Source: Cristatella mucedo (taxonomy: Eukaryota > Bryozoa > Phylactolaemata > Cristatellidae). Taken from it: DNA of 64,000 bases. The notes under the pieces were generated by a model. That model was not told where the DNA came from. It was given only the letters and a program-made list of their open reading frames with translations, and made no database searches. The position numbers and the translations under genes are program-made. The DNA is taken from contig WPIO01000062.1 in assembly GCA_009760855.2 (NCBI GenBank), forward strand, positions 62,001 through 126,000, written 5' to 3'. Positions within the stretch are counted from its first letter, which is position 1, and each line of letters opens with the position of its first letter. Positions 35,786-47,735 of this stretch are shown piece by piece.

Positions 35786-35820
<35 letters not shown>

Positions 35821-36010
35821 TCTCTCTCTCTCTCTCCTCTCTCCCTCTCTCTCTCGCTTTCTCCTTCCCTACTCTCTCCCTCTCCTCTCCTCTCCCTCTC
35901 CCCCTACTCCCTTCTCTCGCTCTCTCTCTCCCCTCCCCTCTCTCTCCTCTCTCCTCTCCTCTCTCTCTCTCCTACTTTCTCCCCTTCCTTCTCTCTCTCT
36001 CTCCCCTTCC

Positions 36011-36051
<41 letters not shown>

Positions 36052-36057
36052 CTCCCT

Positions 36058-36105
<48 letters not shown>

Positions 36106-36173
36106 CTCCTCTCGCCTCTCTCCTCCTCTCTCTCTCTCTCTCCCTCCCTCCTCCCCTCTTTCCCCTCCCTCCC

Positions 36174-36261
<88 letters not shown>

Positions 36262-37401
36262 TCTCTCTCTCTCCTCTCCCTTTCTCCCTCCCTGCTTTCT
36301 CCTCTCTCCTCCTCTCTCGCTTTCTCCCTCCCTACTCTCTCTCTCTCTCTCTCTCCCTCCCCTCTCTCCTCTCCCTCTCTCTCTCTCTCCTCTCTCTCTC
36401 TCTCGCTTTCTCCCTCCCTACTCTCCTCTCTCTCTCTCTCGCTTTCTCCCTCCCTACTCTCTCTCTCTCTCTCTCGCTTTCTCCCTCCCTACTCTCTCTC
36501 TCTCTCTCTCTCTTTCGCCCTCCCTACTCTCCCTCTCTCTCTCGCTTTCTCCCTCCCTACTCTCTCCTCTCTCGCTTTCTCCCTCCCTACTCTCTCTCTC
36601 TCACTCTCTCTCTCCGCTTAGTTTCAATCGGGATGGTGTGACACGCTGGGCATTGGAGCCAGTTCATCGACATGGACTTGTTCTGACTACAAAAGAATTT
36701 CCGAATCCGTAGCTAGCTACTAGGTTCCTTTCGCTTTGATCGCCGAATTTTAAAAGGGTCGCCGTTGCGGCCAACCGAAAATCACCTCAATCGTTGTGTA
36801 GCAGGTAGCACGTCGAAATAGCAAGGCCGGAGCGGCCACGGCCATTTTCTAATTTTCCACTCTGCATTATGACTCTGTCGTTGAGCAGACAGACAGATAG
36901 ACAGACAGATAGACAGATAGACAGAGAGAAGGTGAAGAAATATTAATGAAGAGAAAGGATGGAAAGAAATGCCAGAGAGAGAGAGAGAGAATGAGAAAGC
37001 ACAAAGAAGAAAAAAGAAGATAAAAGAGAGGAGAGAGACAGCAGCGGAAGGATGATCCGTCGCCGAGAAAGGAAGGAGAGGCAGTGAGAGAAAGGGGGAA
37101 AGAAAGAGAAATGGACGAGAGAAAGGAGGGATAGCGAAAGAAGGTTAAGAAGCGCACACACAAACTCACACACCCACACGCACACACATATTTAAAACAC
37201 ACACACATATATATTTATAAAATGTTAAAACAGCAATGCATTTAGCAAAACGAGAATACAATGCATGCTAAAGGCATCACAATTCAGAAACTGTTCATCC
37301 CAGTAGCCGTAAGCTAGGTCAGGTTAACAGAAGTGCGAGTTTGAGTAGACATCTATATCTTCCTCTTTCTATCGTTCCATATCACTCCGTATACATAGCT
37401 G

Positions 37402-37451
<50 letters not shown>

Positions 37452-40400
37452 TATATATAGACACACATATATATATAGACACACATATATATATAGACAC
37501 ACACATATATATAGACACACATATATATATAGACACACATATATATAGACACACATATATATATATATATATAGACACATATATATATATATATAGACAT
37601 ATATATATATATATATATGTTTTATATGTGTGTTTTTGTGTGTGTGTATACAAGCATCTATATATAAATAAATTTATATATTTAGTATATATATATATAT
37701 GCACATATATATTTAATACATATGTATATGTTTATGCGTAAATATACCTTTGTGCAGGAGATAGCTATCGAGAGTTGGAGAGGGAGCGAGCGAATGTGTG
37801 TACGAACGACTTGCCTTCGGTACAAGTACTAAGTAGAGATCAAAGTGTCCAGTATAATGACCGGATAAATACGATACGCCTTTCTTCAATTTGTTATGCA
37901 TTAGCATGCATTTCCTTACATCCCTCGGTAAGAATGAGCGAAAATTCAAAAAAAAAATTCCAGAAAAGGAAAACGAGGATGCATTAACACCTGTGGAAAA
38001 TGCGTTCGCTGGATCATGTGCCTCTATCTTTTCGGCAACTGCTCTCTGTCCAGTAGAGTTAATTAAGTGCCGAATGCAGACGTACCGCGAGAAGCTCAAG
38101 TTAGCACACGTTGCCTGCAGCCAGATTGAAAACCTGTAAGTCAAGCTATGCAAGCAACACTATGACTAACACAATGGCATGTGTGAGTCGAAAATTGACA
38201 GCCAGCCATTATTTCCTTGCTGCCACTTCGCTCTTAGCTTGGTGTGCGTAGCCGCATAGCATAACTGTTCTACACTCGGTTCGTCAGCAGCAGATCGCTT
38301 CAGAATGCTCTACTTCCCAGAGGCCCGCTATCGCTAGTGAAGCAAATCGTTCACGAGAAAGGTTTTCGTGGACTGTTCCACGGACTGACCTCAACAATAC
38401 CCCGAGATTCACCTGGGTACTTTTTCTTCTTTGGTGGCTACGAACTGGCACGCACGCTCCTTGCAGCTCCAAGACAAACAAAGGACGATCTCGGTGAGAT
38501 ACCCACGTGACAGTTTCTACTCGCCACGCCTGCACCCTTGCTCTTCGGTGCTGTTGGCACCCTCAAGCGCCTTCACATAGAATAGTTATTCAAAGTCTAG
38601 GTCACAAGCTATTCAAATCGCTTTCATCAATATGGACTGTTTGTCTTGAATCTTGAAGTAAAAACAAAACTAGCGCACTTCTACCTTTTCGTTTCTTTTG
38701 ATGTCGAGGTGGAGTTGTAATGAGGTGTACGTCAGCGCATCCCCACCCCTCCCACCCCTCCCGCTGACTCGATTGCACGCCAATACACCGATCTCCAACT
38801 GTAGGCTATCGTGATCGCACACCTTTTAAAAAGGTCTATTTGCAATAAAATACTGGTACTGCATCTCTTTTCATTTGGTATCGTCGTGTACATGCTTAAG
38901 CGTGGCCAAGCTTGCATACATCAGCGGCCTCACAGATTTACAGCAAGCGTTCACAATCCGACAAACTCAGTGCCTGATCGGTGCATGAAAATTAGTCTGC
39001 TGCTGGTGGCTTGGATCTCGACAAGAGCTGTAGGTCTTGACGATCGCATTAATAATAATAATAATAATAATAATGCGCTTGCTATAGCACCTCCAGAGAA
39101 CCCAATCTCTTTCTGGGCACTTTACATTTGCTGAAAGGAAAGTATGATCGAATGGCTAGTGGTAGCAGGGTCAATGATGACAAGCTTGACATGGTTAGAG
39201 GTGACATGCACGGGGTCAGCACGTATGAGAGCTATTTGGCACGCCCAGTGTCGCTAGCAACCGCTGGGGTGAGATGGCGGTTCAAAGTACCGAAGAAGAA
39301 CAAATAAAAGGTCAGCTGCGTCGATCACCTTGTATACATAGCATAGAAGAGCTTTAGCCGTTTTCACCGGCGCATGCAATAGGTTGTACAGGATTGACTG
39401 ATCAGGGCTCAAACCAACGGTCTGAAGACGGAACTGCGAGCACCTTAACTCTGATCTAAGACTAAGTGTCAGAGCAACCGTCGCATGGTCTGGTCACAGC
39501 TGCCTGCATCACTTGCTGTCGTCAGCAGACATAATTTAGCACTCATCCACTCTTCTCGCCACAAAGTAAATGCCGCGGATATGTCTGCCGTAAATGCTGT
39601 CCATGCCTTACTCAGCGCTTACTTTTTTCGCTTCGATTATTTGTTAAATATCGTTGGCATAGCTTACAGACACTGTAAGGCGAATTTCTCTTTCTCCCAA
39701 GTCCCAAAAATACCTACAAAGGTATACTTCAATGCTTCGAAATGCGTGCCAGAGTTTCCGCTGACATAGTTTTTTAAACCTTAGCCTAGCTGGTGACCCA
39801 GGCCTACTGTCAGGCAAGGACTCCATACCGTGATCTGGCTCTTTAAGTGCCCGAATCTTACTTTCAGTGTCTTTCTACTTGTTACCTTTTCACACGTGAG
39901 GCATTCATTGACTACTCGCAGCACGAAGCTTTTGGGCTCCTTCTTTAGTCTCTCATTGTTGTAGAGTTTTTTGTACGCAACGCTTCTGTTGAGTTTCGGG
40001 AGTGTGACAGTGAGTGCCTCCCCTTGTTGCTCTTTTTTCTTGTTGTTGTCTTCTGTATGTATGCTTATATTTTGCTCGCGCTGCCCATTTTTTGCTCCAA
40101 TTTCTTGGTTGTGAAAACTCACCGGTCCACAGTGGCGGGCAGAGACCACAGGTTTTATATGAAATTAGCCTGCTATTGTTAGCAATCGCCGAAAACTTCA
40201 ACTTAATAATAATAATAATAATAATAATTCACTTGATAAAGCGCCCTCAGAGAACTTAATCTCTCTCTAGGCGCTTTACATTTGCTGTAAAGTGAAATGC
40301 AATTGAATGGTAAGTAAAATCACGCTTGAAAAACAAACGAAATGAATAATATGGTTAGAGGTGACATGCACAGGGTCAGCATGCAAATGTGGTTAGTGGC

Positions 40401-42625
40401 AGCATGCACAGTGTCAGCACGCATAAGCACGTGAAGGACGAATCACAGGGACTCACTAAATGCTGTCCTAAATAGGTGTGCTTAGGAAGGCGGGCCCGAG
40501 TGTCCGCTGACGTACGTGGTGACCCCGCCCCACTGACTGACGAGCTAATATTTCTAAATTAATGGAGCGAAATATGTATAGAAGGAAAGATAGCATGCTT
40601 ACCTTAAAATTATAATTTTTTAATTGTTTTTATGAAATGAACGTGAGCCTACTTTAATGAAACTTATTCATTAGCGCTGGGAAGTTAATAAGCATTGAGT
40701 TGTGTGTACGGAACATGCAGACGTGCAGACCGTCTTTAAGTTAATTAATATTTGCTATTACTTTTAAGCCCCACAAGTATGGCGGGGAAAACTTTAAAAA
40801 GTCAGCACATTTAAATAAATTTAGTTACTCAAAATCTTTTTAATCACAGCGTATTTTCAAATTGTTGTAATCATCCTCCAACTGTCGCATGCGCTTTTGA
40901 GTTTTTTGGATAAATGCACGAACAATCTTCGGATTCCTTCCTTCCTAGTGTCAGAGCCACATGCAGACAGTTCGTGTGCAAAGCAGGCTCTGCCAAGAAA
41001 ACACCCACATGCTTGAATGAACCTACCCTTTCGACTTTGTTTTTGTTGTGATTTTCAAAGAAAAATAAATTACAGGAAATTGGCGACCACACATGCGGAA
41101 CGAAAGGCTGCCTTTGCCCTCTAGTAGATTAATGCGAGGCACAAAGACGCATTTGTCTTTGTTGCTTCCATTGATGATCTCAGCGTCAATGAAATTTGCT
41201 CGAGCTGCTTAATGACCAAACGCATCCATTTAACGTACCTTTGTGTGCATTTAAATCTCGAAGCGGCTTGATAAAAGCACCAGCTTGAAGTTTGAGCAAA
41301 TTCAGTGGCATTCCTGATGGAGATTGCTGGTTCTACAATTCTAATGGAAAATGGTGGCATCTTGAAACTCTCCGGTAGTGATTGTGTCGATGCGATAATA
41401 GCAGTTCGCGTTGCCAATAAGAAGTTTGAGGGTGTCCCAATTCAATTAAAAATCCTTTGGAGACCGCGCCTTTAGTTTGTATGCTCCCAAAGCCTGTAAC
41501 TCACTCGCGACTTGCGCCACGACATCTTCTCACTTGTCCACCCTTCTTAAAGAAACTAAAAACGCATTATTTATCACAGCATTTAGTGGGTCCCTGTGAT
41601 TCGTCCTTTATGTGCTTATGCGTGCTGACACTGTGCATGCTGCCACTAACCATATTTGCATGCTGACCCTGTGCGTGTCATCCTAACCATGTTATTCTTG
41701 TTGTCTATTGAGCATGCTACAACTTACCATTCGATTGTGCTTCCATTGCAGCAAATTTTAAGTGCCTAGAAAGAGATTGAGTTCTATGAGGGTGCTATAT
41801 CAAATATGTTATTTTTATTATTATCGCTGGTTTGGTCCAGCGGTAAGGTGCTCGCCCCGACCGAGGCCTGGCTGAGGTCGTGGGCTCGAGCCCCGAGGCA
41901 TACGTGAAGCGCCTGAATAGAGATTAAGTTCTCTTGGGGCGCTATACAATTGAATTATATATAGATTTGTTAAATACTAATTTTGTTGCAAAGGCGTCCT
42001 TCAAAGTGAGAATAGAGATAGTGCTTTAGCTTCTTCATCTGTCATTCCAGCACGTATAGCGGATAGCGAGAGCGTCTCTTTATTGCAGCTTCTGCAGCAC
42101 GCCGCCGCAGTTAAGCAGCTTCTCTTCTCGCGTCTCTTCGGCGATTATCTGCTGGGGTGAGAGAGGACTCCTTTTTATTTCAGTTTTTTTTCTTTCAAGA
42201 TCTTGATTTATATTCATCCAAAAAAAACGAGAGGTCTGAGTAAGTGGTGTACGTGTGTGAGCTTACAAGGCTTCGATCACTTTGCTGCCATAAGCTCAAG
42301 CTTTGTGTTCCCCATTAATATAGGCACCGCACAGACCTTCTTGGCTGGCGGCATCGGCGGCGCCTCCTTGTGGTTGGTTGTCTATCCCGTGGATTTGGTG
42401 AAGTCTCGAGTACAGGCACTGACAACTGATGGCCACTTTCTGGTAGAATTTCGCAAGGTCTTGAGAGAGGAAGATAAGCTACTGGCGCACCTCAGCCGGC
42501 AATTGAAAACCGCAAAGCTGATGATGTCGCTGGCGATAGTTTATCTGAAAACCTTTTCGATAATTCCAAATTCACCTGCGACCGAATTTGATGACAGCGG
42601 GCGAGGATTAGTTACTAAGTGGTAA
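34900..42625 (+). CDS. SLC25A15-like mitochondrial ornithine carrier, copy A: exons 1-4 open, exon 4 donor lost, terminal exon missing (possible pseudogene)
   Basis: Six-helix mitochondrial carrier related to the inner-membrane ornithine/citrulline antiporter. Exons 34900-35215, 37964-38135, 38321-38493 and 42324-42473. Phases agree, and exons 2, 3 and 4 have exactly the lengths found in copy B (172, 173, 150). Signature motifs are present: QPLDTVK in exon 1, CPVELIKCR in exon 2, [12 protein letters not shown] in exon 3 and YPVDLVKSR in exon 4. At the end of exon 4, copy B reads gaggaag|gtaag; copy A reads gaggaag|ataag, so the donor GT is AT. No counterpart of exon 5 (helix 6 region) was found between 42474 and 51900. 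If not spliced, the frame stays open to TAA at 42623-42625, giving a 320-aa product with about 50 unrelated C-terminal residues. Intron 1 holds a 1.28-kb pyrimidine tract. Either a recently decayed pseudogene or a gene with a new C-terminus; expression data would decide. The start ATG aligns with the carrier N-terminus. Confidence 0.75.
35338..36615 (+). repeat. 1.28-kb (CT)n pyrimidine tract with interspersed spacer unit
   Basis: An almost pure pyrimidine strand in intron 1 of carrier copy A. A spacer of the type cgctttctccctccctac recurs about ten times (near 35370, 35423, 35854, 36319, 36403, 36440, 36476, 36545, 36577), giving a higher-order structure. The long SLSLSL frames over it are not genes. 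Confidence 0.97.
36884..37140 (+). repeat. GACA/GATA and GA-rich tract
   Basis: (GACAGATA)n followed by interrupted GA-rich purine sequence, in intron 1 of carrier copy A. Confidence 0.85.
37146..37210 (+). repeat. (AC)n / (TA)n short microsatellite
   Basis: Interrupted CA repeats passing into TATATA. Confidence 0.8.
37407..37620 (+). repeat. TATATATAGACACACA-type minisatellite in a (TA)n context
   Basis: Units of the form atatatatagacacac repeat about nine times with length variation and are flanked by plain TA runs. In intron 1 of carrier copy A. Confidence 0.93.
39050..39300 (-). repeat. LINE family a 3' end
   Basis: (AAT)n then cacctccagagaacccaatc, gcactttacatttgctg and the inverted UTR block ggttagaggtgacatgcac. 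Intron 3 of carrier copy A. Confidence 0.75.
39350..39480 (-). repeat. tRNA-derived SINE, family A (degenerate)
   Basis: Inverted, with ctttagccgttttcaccggc and a B-box-like gggctcaaaccaacg. Intron 3 of carrier copy A. Confidence 0.45.
40203..40475 (-). repeat. LINE family a 3' end
   Basis: (AAT)n, cacttgataaagcgccctc, agagaacttaatctctctct, then the inverted UTR with gtgacatgcacagggtcagc. Well preserved. Confidence 0.85.
40476..41430. other. Intron 3 of carrier copy A; no recognised element
   Basis: AT-rich DNA with short frames such as 41121-41417 (minus). Nothing identified. Confidence 0.4.
41430..41822 (+). repeat. LINE family a 3' end
   Basis: Begins in the C-terminal coding block (tttggagaccgcgcctttag, YAPKACNS-like) and runs through the UTR to aagtgcctagaaagagattg and a TTATT end. 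Intron 3 of carrier copy A. Confidence 0.85.
41826..41953 (+). repeat. tRNA-derived SINE, family B, with LINE-like 3' tail
   Basis: ggtttggtccagcggtaagg, gggctcgagccccga and the tail gaagcgcctgaatagagatt. Lies directly after a family a tail in the same orientation and nearly duplicates 4483-4630. Confidence 0.8.
42467..42479 (+). other. Lost splice donor of SLC25A15 copy A exon 4
   Basis: The exon end gaggaag is followed by ataagc, whereas the homologous copy B site (57164-57176) reads gaggaag|gtaaga. Parsimony gives a single G-to-A change at donor position +1. The downstream sequence does not match the U12-type AT-AC donor consensus (ATATCC), so a minor-class intron is unlikely. Confidence 0.7.
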
Positions 42626-42867
42626 TGATTGAAGCTCGGGCAACATTCCCAAAAGGGTAGGAGAACAACTTCGGGGTAAATGGAGACACCAACCCTTCCA
42701 CAACGGCTCGAGAATGATAGAGATTTACCCATGCCTCTCCGAAGTGATTAGAAATATACCCTTACCCTTCCGAAATGGGTGAAAATCTGTCCCTACCCGT
42801 CTATTACGACTGGATATCTCTGAAAGAGAGAAGGACCAAGGCTCCTTGGCGAACCGCTCCTCGCCTA

Positions 42868-43018
42868 GGAGCGACACAGCTCGCAAATAGCTGGTGGGAC
42901 GCACTGCTATCACGGCCTTCGGATAGCCTATATAGGCCTAGCAGAACTGCTGGTGGGTCAAAGTTCAAGGCGTGGGCATGCTATGAAGGAGAGCATACAA
43001 TTGCAAGTTATCGAAGAA
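42868..43018 (+). repeat. Unclassified repeat, copy 1 of 2
   Basis: The segment ctatcacggccttcggatag through actgctggtgggtcaaag recurs, diverged, at 44105-44275. The two copies flank unknown sequence and a CT/GT tract. Confidence 0.5.
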
Positions 43019-43540
43019 GGTCGCAAAATGGTATTGCCTATAATAATAGAAGAATCTTCTATTGCTCGTCTTCTAAAGTTTCCTGAAGTGCCAATCGCTG
43101 ATCAATCGTGCACAGTTCTACTTCGAGGGATTGGTCAGAGCTGAAGGTGTGGTCGCTGCTGCGGGTGAGACTGGGAGAGTGAGTAATCCTTAAAGCCTTA
43201 TTCAAAGGGAGCACCCCATTGAGACGAGCTACGACCTGAGTAGACCGGCATTCCTTGTACTATTCGGATGTCTTCGGCGAGCTTTTCCCTGGAGGCAGTG
43301 CTTTAACTATCCTGACGCGGTCGGTATTGCAGGGGTACTGCATCCTCCCACTGTCGCAACAATTGAGATCGAGGGCCTACCAGGCAAAGCTAATTGGCTG
43401 CCCCAAGCAATGAAGGAGCGAGCCAGGGTGTCTCGGCAGGTCTGAACTCTGAAAGCACTGCGTTAGTTAAACAGACTTTGACTCATAGTTCCTTTCCTGC
43501 TATTTTTTGAAGTCTAAAAGTTTTGCCAGTTTAACTCTGC
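43019..43540. other. Unassigned sequence between repeat copies
   Basis: Two short frames look mildly protein-like: 42953-43144, ending LLKFPEVPIADQSCTVLLRG, and around 43330-43444, containing HPPTVATIEIEGLPGKANW. No family is recognised and no intact gene model emerges. Confidence 0.3.
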
Positions 43541-43542
43541 CT

Positions 43543-44104
<562 letters not shown>

Positions 44105-44275
44105 GTAGCCACGCCACGCCTACGAGCGACGCAGCTTGGTAGTCGATTGTAGCTTGGTAGTCGATGGCCCTGGGCCATCGCAGCCTTGGAATAGCTTACA
44201 TTGGCCGGCAGATCTGCTGGCGGTTCAGACCGTTATCCGGAGTGGCTGGCAACCACTAGTTGCAAGGTTATCGTT
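44105..44275 (+). repeat. Unclassified repeat, copy 2 of 2
   Basis: ccatcgcagccttggaatag ... gatctgctggcggttcaga aligns with 42868-43018 and contains its own small tandem duplication (agcttggtagtcgat twice). Confidence 0.5.
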
Positions 44276-44689
44276 AATAAGCCTGAATTAGTAGAGGGGG
44301 CTTCAAGTTTCCCCTCAATGCTGCGAATGCATTTGACGAAACCGCTATTGGCAAGGTCGTGCTAAGCGTTGTTTGATTTCTATAAGACTATAAGCACGAT
44401 CGTTATTAAACTGGCTGTACCACGAAGAGAGTTTTCGACCGGAGCCAATCGCTATAACCAATTACTGAACTAACTTGGAAAGAGATTTTGGCAATGAGGT
44501 GATGGACTTAAATAGCTCTACATAAGTTAGCCAGCGGTCCATTCAAAGACGTTACTGCTGAGCGAGTTTTAAATGCTGCGATAGTAACACGCATGACGTA
44601 ATCCACAATCCCTCATGTTTATAAGATAATAGGCCCCATAAATTTAACAGGACTTGGAATTTAGATAATAGGATTATACTTTACCACAC

Positions 44690-45118
44690 AATTGGCAATG
44701 ACCATAATGAGACTAATCGTTTACCTATACCTCGTACGAACCTCAAATCCTTTGGAGACCGTGCCTTTAGCTTGTATGCTCTCAAAGCCTGGAACTCACT
44801 TTTGACTTGTGTCACAACATCCCCTGACTTGACCACATCTAAAAATAAACTAAAAATGCATATTTTTACCACATTACTTATTGGGTCCATGTGATTTTTC
44901 CTTTACCTGCTTATGCGTGCTGACACTGTTGCATGCTGCCACTAACCATATCTGCATGCCGACCCTGTGCATGCCACCTCTAAGCATGCAATGCTTGTTG
45001 TCATTGAGCATGCCACCACTAACCGTTCGATCGTACTTCCTTTGCAGCAAAAATTGAAGTCCCTAGAAAGAGATTGAGTCTCTGAGGGTGCTGTATTAAA
45101 TGTATTATTATTACTACT
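44690..45118 (+). repeat. LINE family a 3' end
   Basis: Starts at cctcgtacgaacctcaaatc (C-terminal coding block), continues through the UTR with tgctgacactgt and tgcatgccgaccctgtgc, and ends in agagattgag and (ATT)n. Confidence 0.85.
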
Positions 45119-46204
45119 GTATTTTCGCGGATATGGCGATGATGTTCAGAATACCCTATGATGGGTAGAATCGAACAAATTTTTTCTGCAGTGCTGTGAG
45201 AATAAGCGTACGTCGAGAACTAAAGAGCGAAGATATTAGTGCTCATTCTGCCGGAAAGCTGATGAAGCCGGAGCTGTCATTTTGGTTAGATGTTCGGCAG
45301 GCTAGTCGGCTAGTCACGTGGGCTCCAGCCACGCCTCGAGGGTCTCTATGAAGCCTACAACTAAGTATCTGCAATATAGGCAATTAATGCCGAGTGGGCT
45401 TGCTAGGTTATAGTTCACATAGCCTCTAAATTGCTGCAACTAAAGCGAAATTGATCTAAAAAGCCATCTTGTGGTTTAAAAAACTAAGTGTACGCGATCA
45501 TTTGGCATGAAGACACGGATCTTAATTATGGCATAGTATATATTTTATGAAGTACGGAGGTTGTGAGACATAATTTTATGGTTCTGCTCCAGTGCATTAG
45601 GCGTTATTGAAAAGCAAGGTTTAAGCCCTGTACATTGAATGGAAGGGAATGAGTCTTGAGGGCTTAATCAAAAGATTACTGGCCCAGAAAAGCAAAAGCC
45701 ATTCCTATCTCGTGGCAAAATCCGAGAACTGCCAGTTCAATTCGGATAGCTTTCACTCTTTTATGGTGTATTATTGTGCATTATACCTGTATTTTCAATT
45801 TATCACAGCTGAAAAAAATGATTTTAATACGGACCTAGTTTTATCCAATACAATAGCTCAGCGTTTCTCGCTGATTTGACTGATTTTTTTAATAGCACAC
45901 TAGGCACCCGAAAAACGTGCTCATGTTGTCACTTCTCTCCTCATCTCTTCTTCCGGCTGCCAGAATTCTCTCGAAGCCTTTTTCAATGGATTCGGGCATC
46001 ATGACCTTTTCTTTTTTTTGGCATACCTCACGGTTTTCCAGCTTGTCAGCTGCATCTTTCCCTGCGAGGTCTGGTGGAAGAGATAACCAAATAATAAGAG
46101 CGCCGCTTGGCTCTCAGCTAAGGACCACAGGATTCGAAAACTTGAGCAAGATTGTAGACTCTCTTCTATCTTTCGCGAGAAGCAGGCACTGTCAGGAAAA
46201 TGTC
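45119..46204. other. No recognised gene
   Basis: AT-rich. The frame at 45649-45879 (76 codons) has no family match. Confidence 0.4.
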
Positions 46205-46212
46205 TCCAACGA

Positions 46213-46388
46213 ATGAGCCGTAATGGCTCACTAGGTAAGGTGATTGCTTTTCACGACCTCGGCCCCGAGGTCGTGGGTTCGAATCCTGTGGTGGGCGATC
46301 CTTTATCGCCACTGCAAGCGATGGTGATACCCGTACAGACTCTTCTGTCGCTATACAAAAAGAGGCTGTTAAATCAGCTAGCATTTTT
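46213..46388 (+). repeat. tRNA-derived SINE, family A
   Basis: Best-preserved copy: taatggctcactaggtaagg (A-box), cgacctcggccccgaggtcg arm, gggttcgaatcctgtgg (B-box), caatcc-type body, ending caaaaagaggctgttaaatc. Confidence 0.8.
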
Positions 46389-46561
46389 TTTAATTTTATC
46401 TCCAGGCGAGTCTGATGCGTACATTAAGCATGCCGCTCAGTGCTTGCTTAGACGATAGGGGTATGCAAGCCAAACTAGTTCCCGTGTTTCCGACATCGCG
46501 TCTAAATTACTGAAATTTTCTTTGTTAAGTGTTCCCGGCCTGCGAAATTATTCGCATGCAA

Positions 46562-46966
46562 CTGGCTCATAACTCTGCAGCTCACCTGGTTGCTGTCTCT
46601 GGCGTAGCTGCCACAGCACGGCACTTTGTCTGAGCTTCTCTGGCTCCCTGCTACGCATCACGTCGACTACAGAATCGTCTTATCCGATATGGCTTACATC
46701 TGGCTAATTGGATCAGCTCGGGCTTACAGGTCGCTTCGCTCGCTTGGACGAGCCCACCTATCCGAATACGTTTCCTATCCAGTATGCTTTCGGACAACCC
46801 ACTCCTTGGCCTCAAAGCGTCTGGCAGCTGCTTGCACCAGATTAAAATCTTCTGGACATCGGTCCTTCAGTTCTAATGCACCAAAATATCTGGCTGGTGC
46901 TTCTATCACTACCCGCAATGAGTTTGCATCATTTCAGTCTCAGTTAAAGATGCAGCTGTTCTTATA
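46562..46966 (+). repeat. LINE fragment (family c)
   Basis: Plus-strand ORF2 C-terminus with ELLWLPATHHVDYRIV, SSGHRSFSSNAPKY and the ending EFASFQSQLKMQLF, typical of L2/CR1 elements. 5' truncated. Confidence 0.75.
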
Positions 46967-47560
46967 ATAATAGTGATAATGCACTTGATAAAGCGTCCTC
47001 AGAGAACTCAATCTCTTTCAAGGCGCTGCACATTTGCTGCAAGGAGAAGCGCGATTGAATGTTGAGTAACATCATGCTTGATAAACATGAATAACATCGG
47101 TAGGGGTGACATGCACAGGGTCAGCATGGAAATGTGGTTAGTGGCAGCATGCACAGTGTCAGCATGCATTAGCACATTAAGGACGAATCGCAGGGATCCG
47201 CTAAAATGCTGTCCTAAATTGGTGTGTTTTTAAGTTATTTTTAAATGTGGTCAAGTCAGGGGATGTTGTGACGAAAGTCGTGAGGGAGTTCCAGGCTTTG
47301 GGAGCATACGAGCTAAATGCACGGTCTCCAAAGAATTTCAGGTTTGTACGAGGTATTGGTAAAGTGTTGGATTCCGAAAAGCGGGTGGTACGATGCTTAG
47401 CCGGGTGGGGGAGTAGATCTGAGAGATAGGCTGGGGCCAAAGAATGAAGTGACCTAAAAGTGAGCGACAAGACTATATCTCGACATTCTTCTACGCTTTC
47501 CCTGCCCCTCAGTAAACTTGTCTTCTTGCTCATGAACATGTGCACCTGAGTATCTTCTTG
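46967..47560 (-). repeat. LINE family a 3' fragment
   Basis: Inverted tail cacttgataaagcgtcctca, UTR, then minus-strand coding [19 protein letters not shown] and SFHSLAP-like in 47201-47563. Meets the plus-strand family c fragment tail to tail. Confidence 0.85.
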
Positions 47561-47631
47561 CATTCTTTAGAATGCTGGCATAAGCATGAAAATTGAGTGC
47601 TTTTCCGTTCTTGTCCTAGCCTGATACTGAG

Positions 47632-47735
47632 CAATTCAATCATTCTTGGTTATTGATTCTCTTGCAGCGAGCTGTAAAGTGCCTTAAGAGAGATTCAGCT
47701 CTCTTAAGGCGCTATAATACGACTTATTAGCGTTA
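47632..47735 (+). repeat. LINE family a 3' tail with perfect hairpin
   Basis: ttgcagcgagctgtaaagtg then ccttaagagag (47682-47692) facing ctctcttaagg (47699-47709) and ggcgctataat. Ends in (TTA/ATT). Confidence 0.75.

Noticed and set aside
35287-36712. Open frames of 444 and 466 codons, low-complexity Ser/Leu/Pro
   Set aside because: They are translations of the CT tract in a carrier intron. No gene should be called.
42474-42479. AT-AC (U12-type) intron explanation for the copy A donor
   Set aside because: ataagc does not match ATATCC, and copy B uses an ordinary GT donor at the same place.
46213-46300. Genuine tRNA gene
   Set aside because: A- and B-box-like blocks are present, but the acceptor stem does not close and the same unit recurs with a SINE body at several places.
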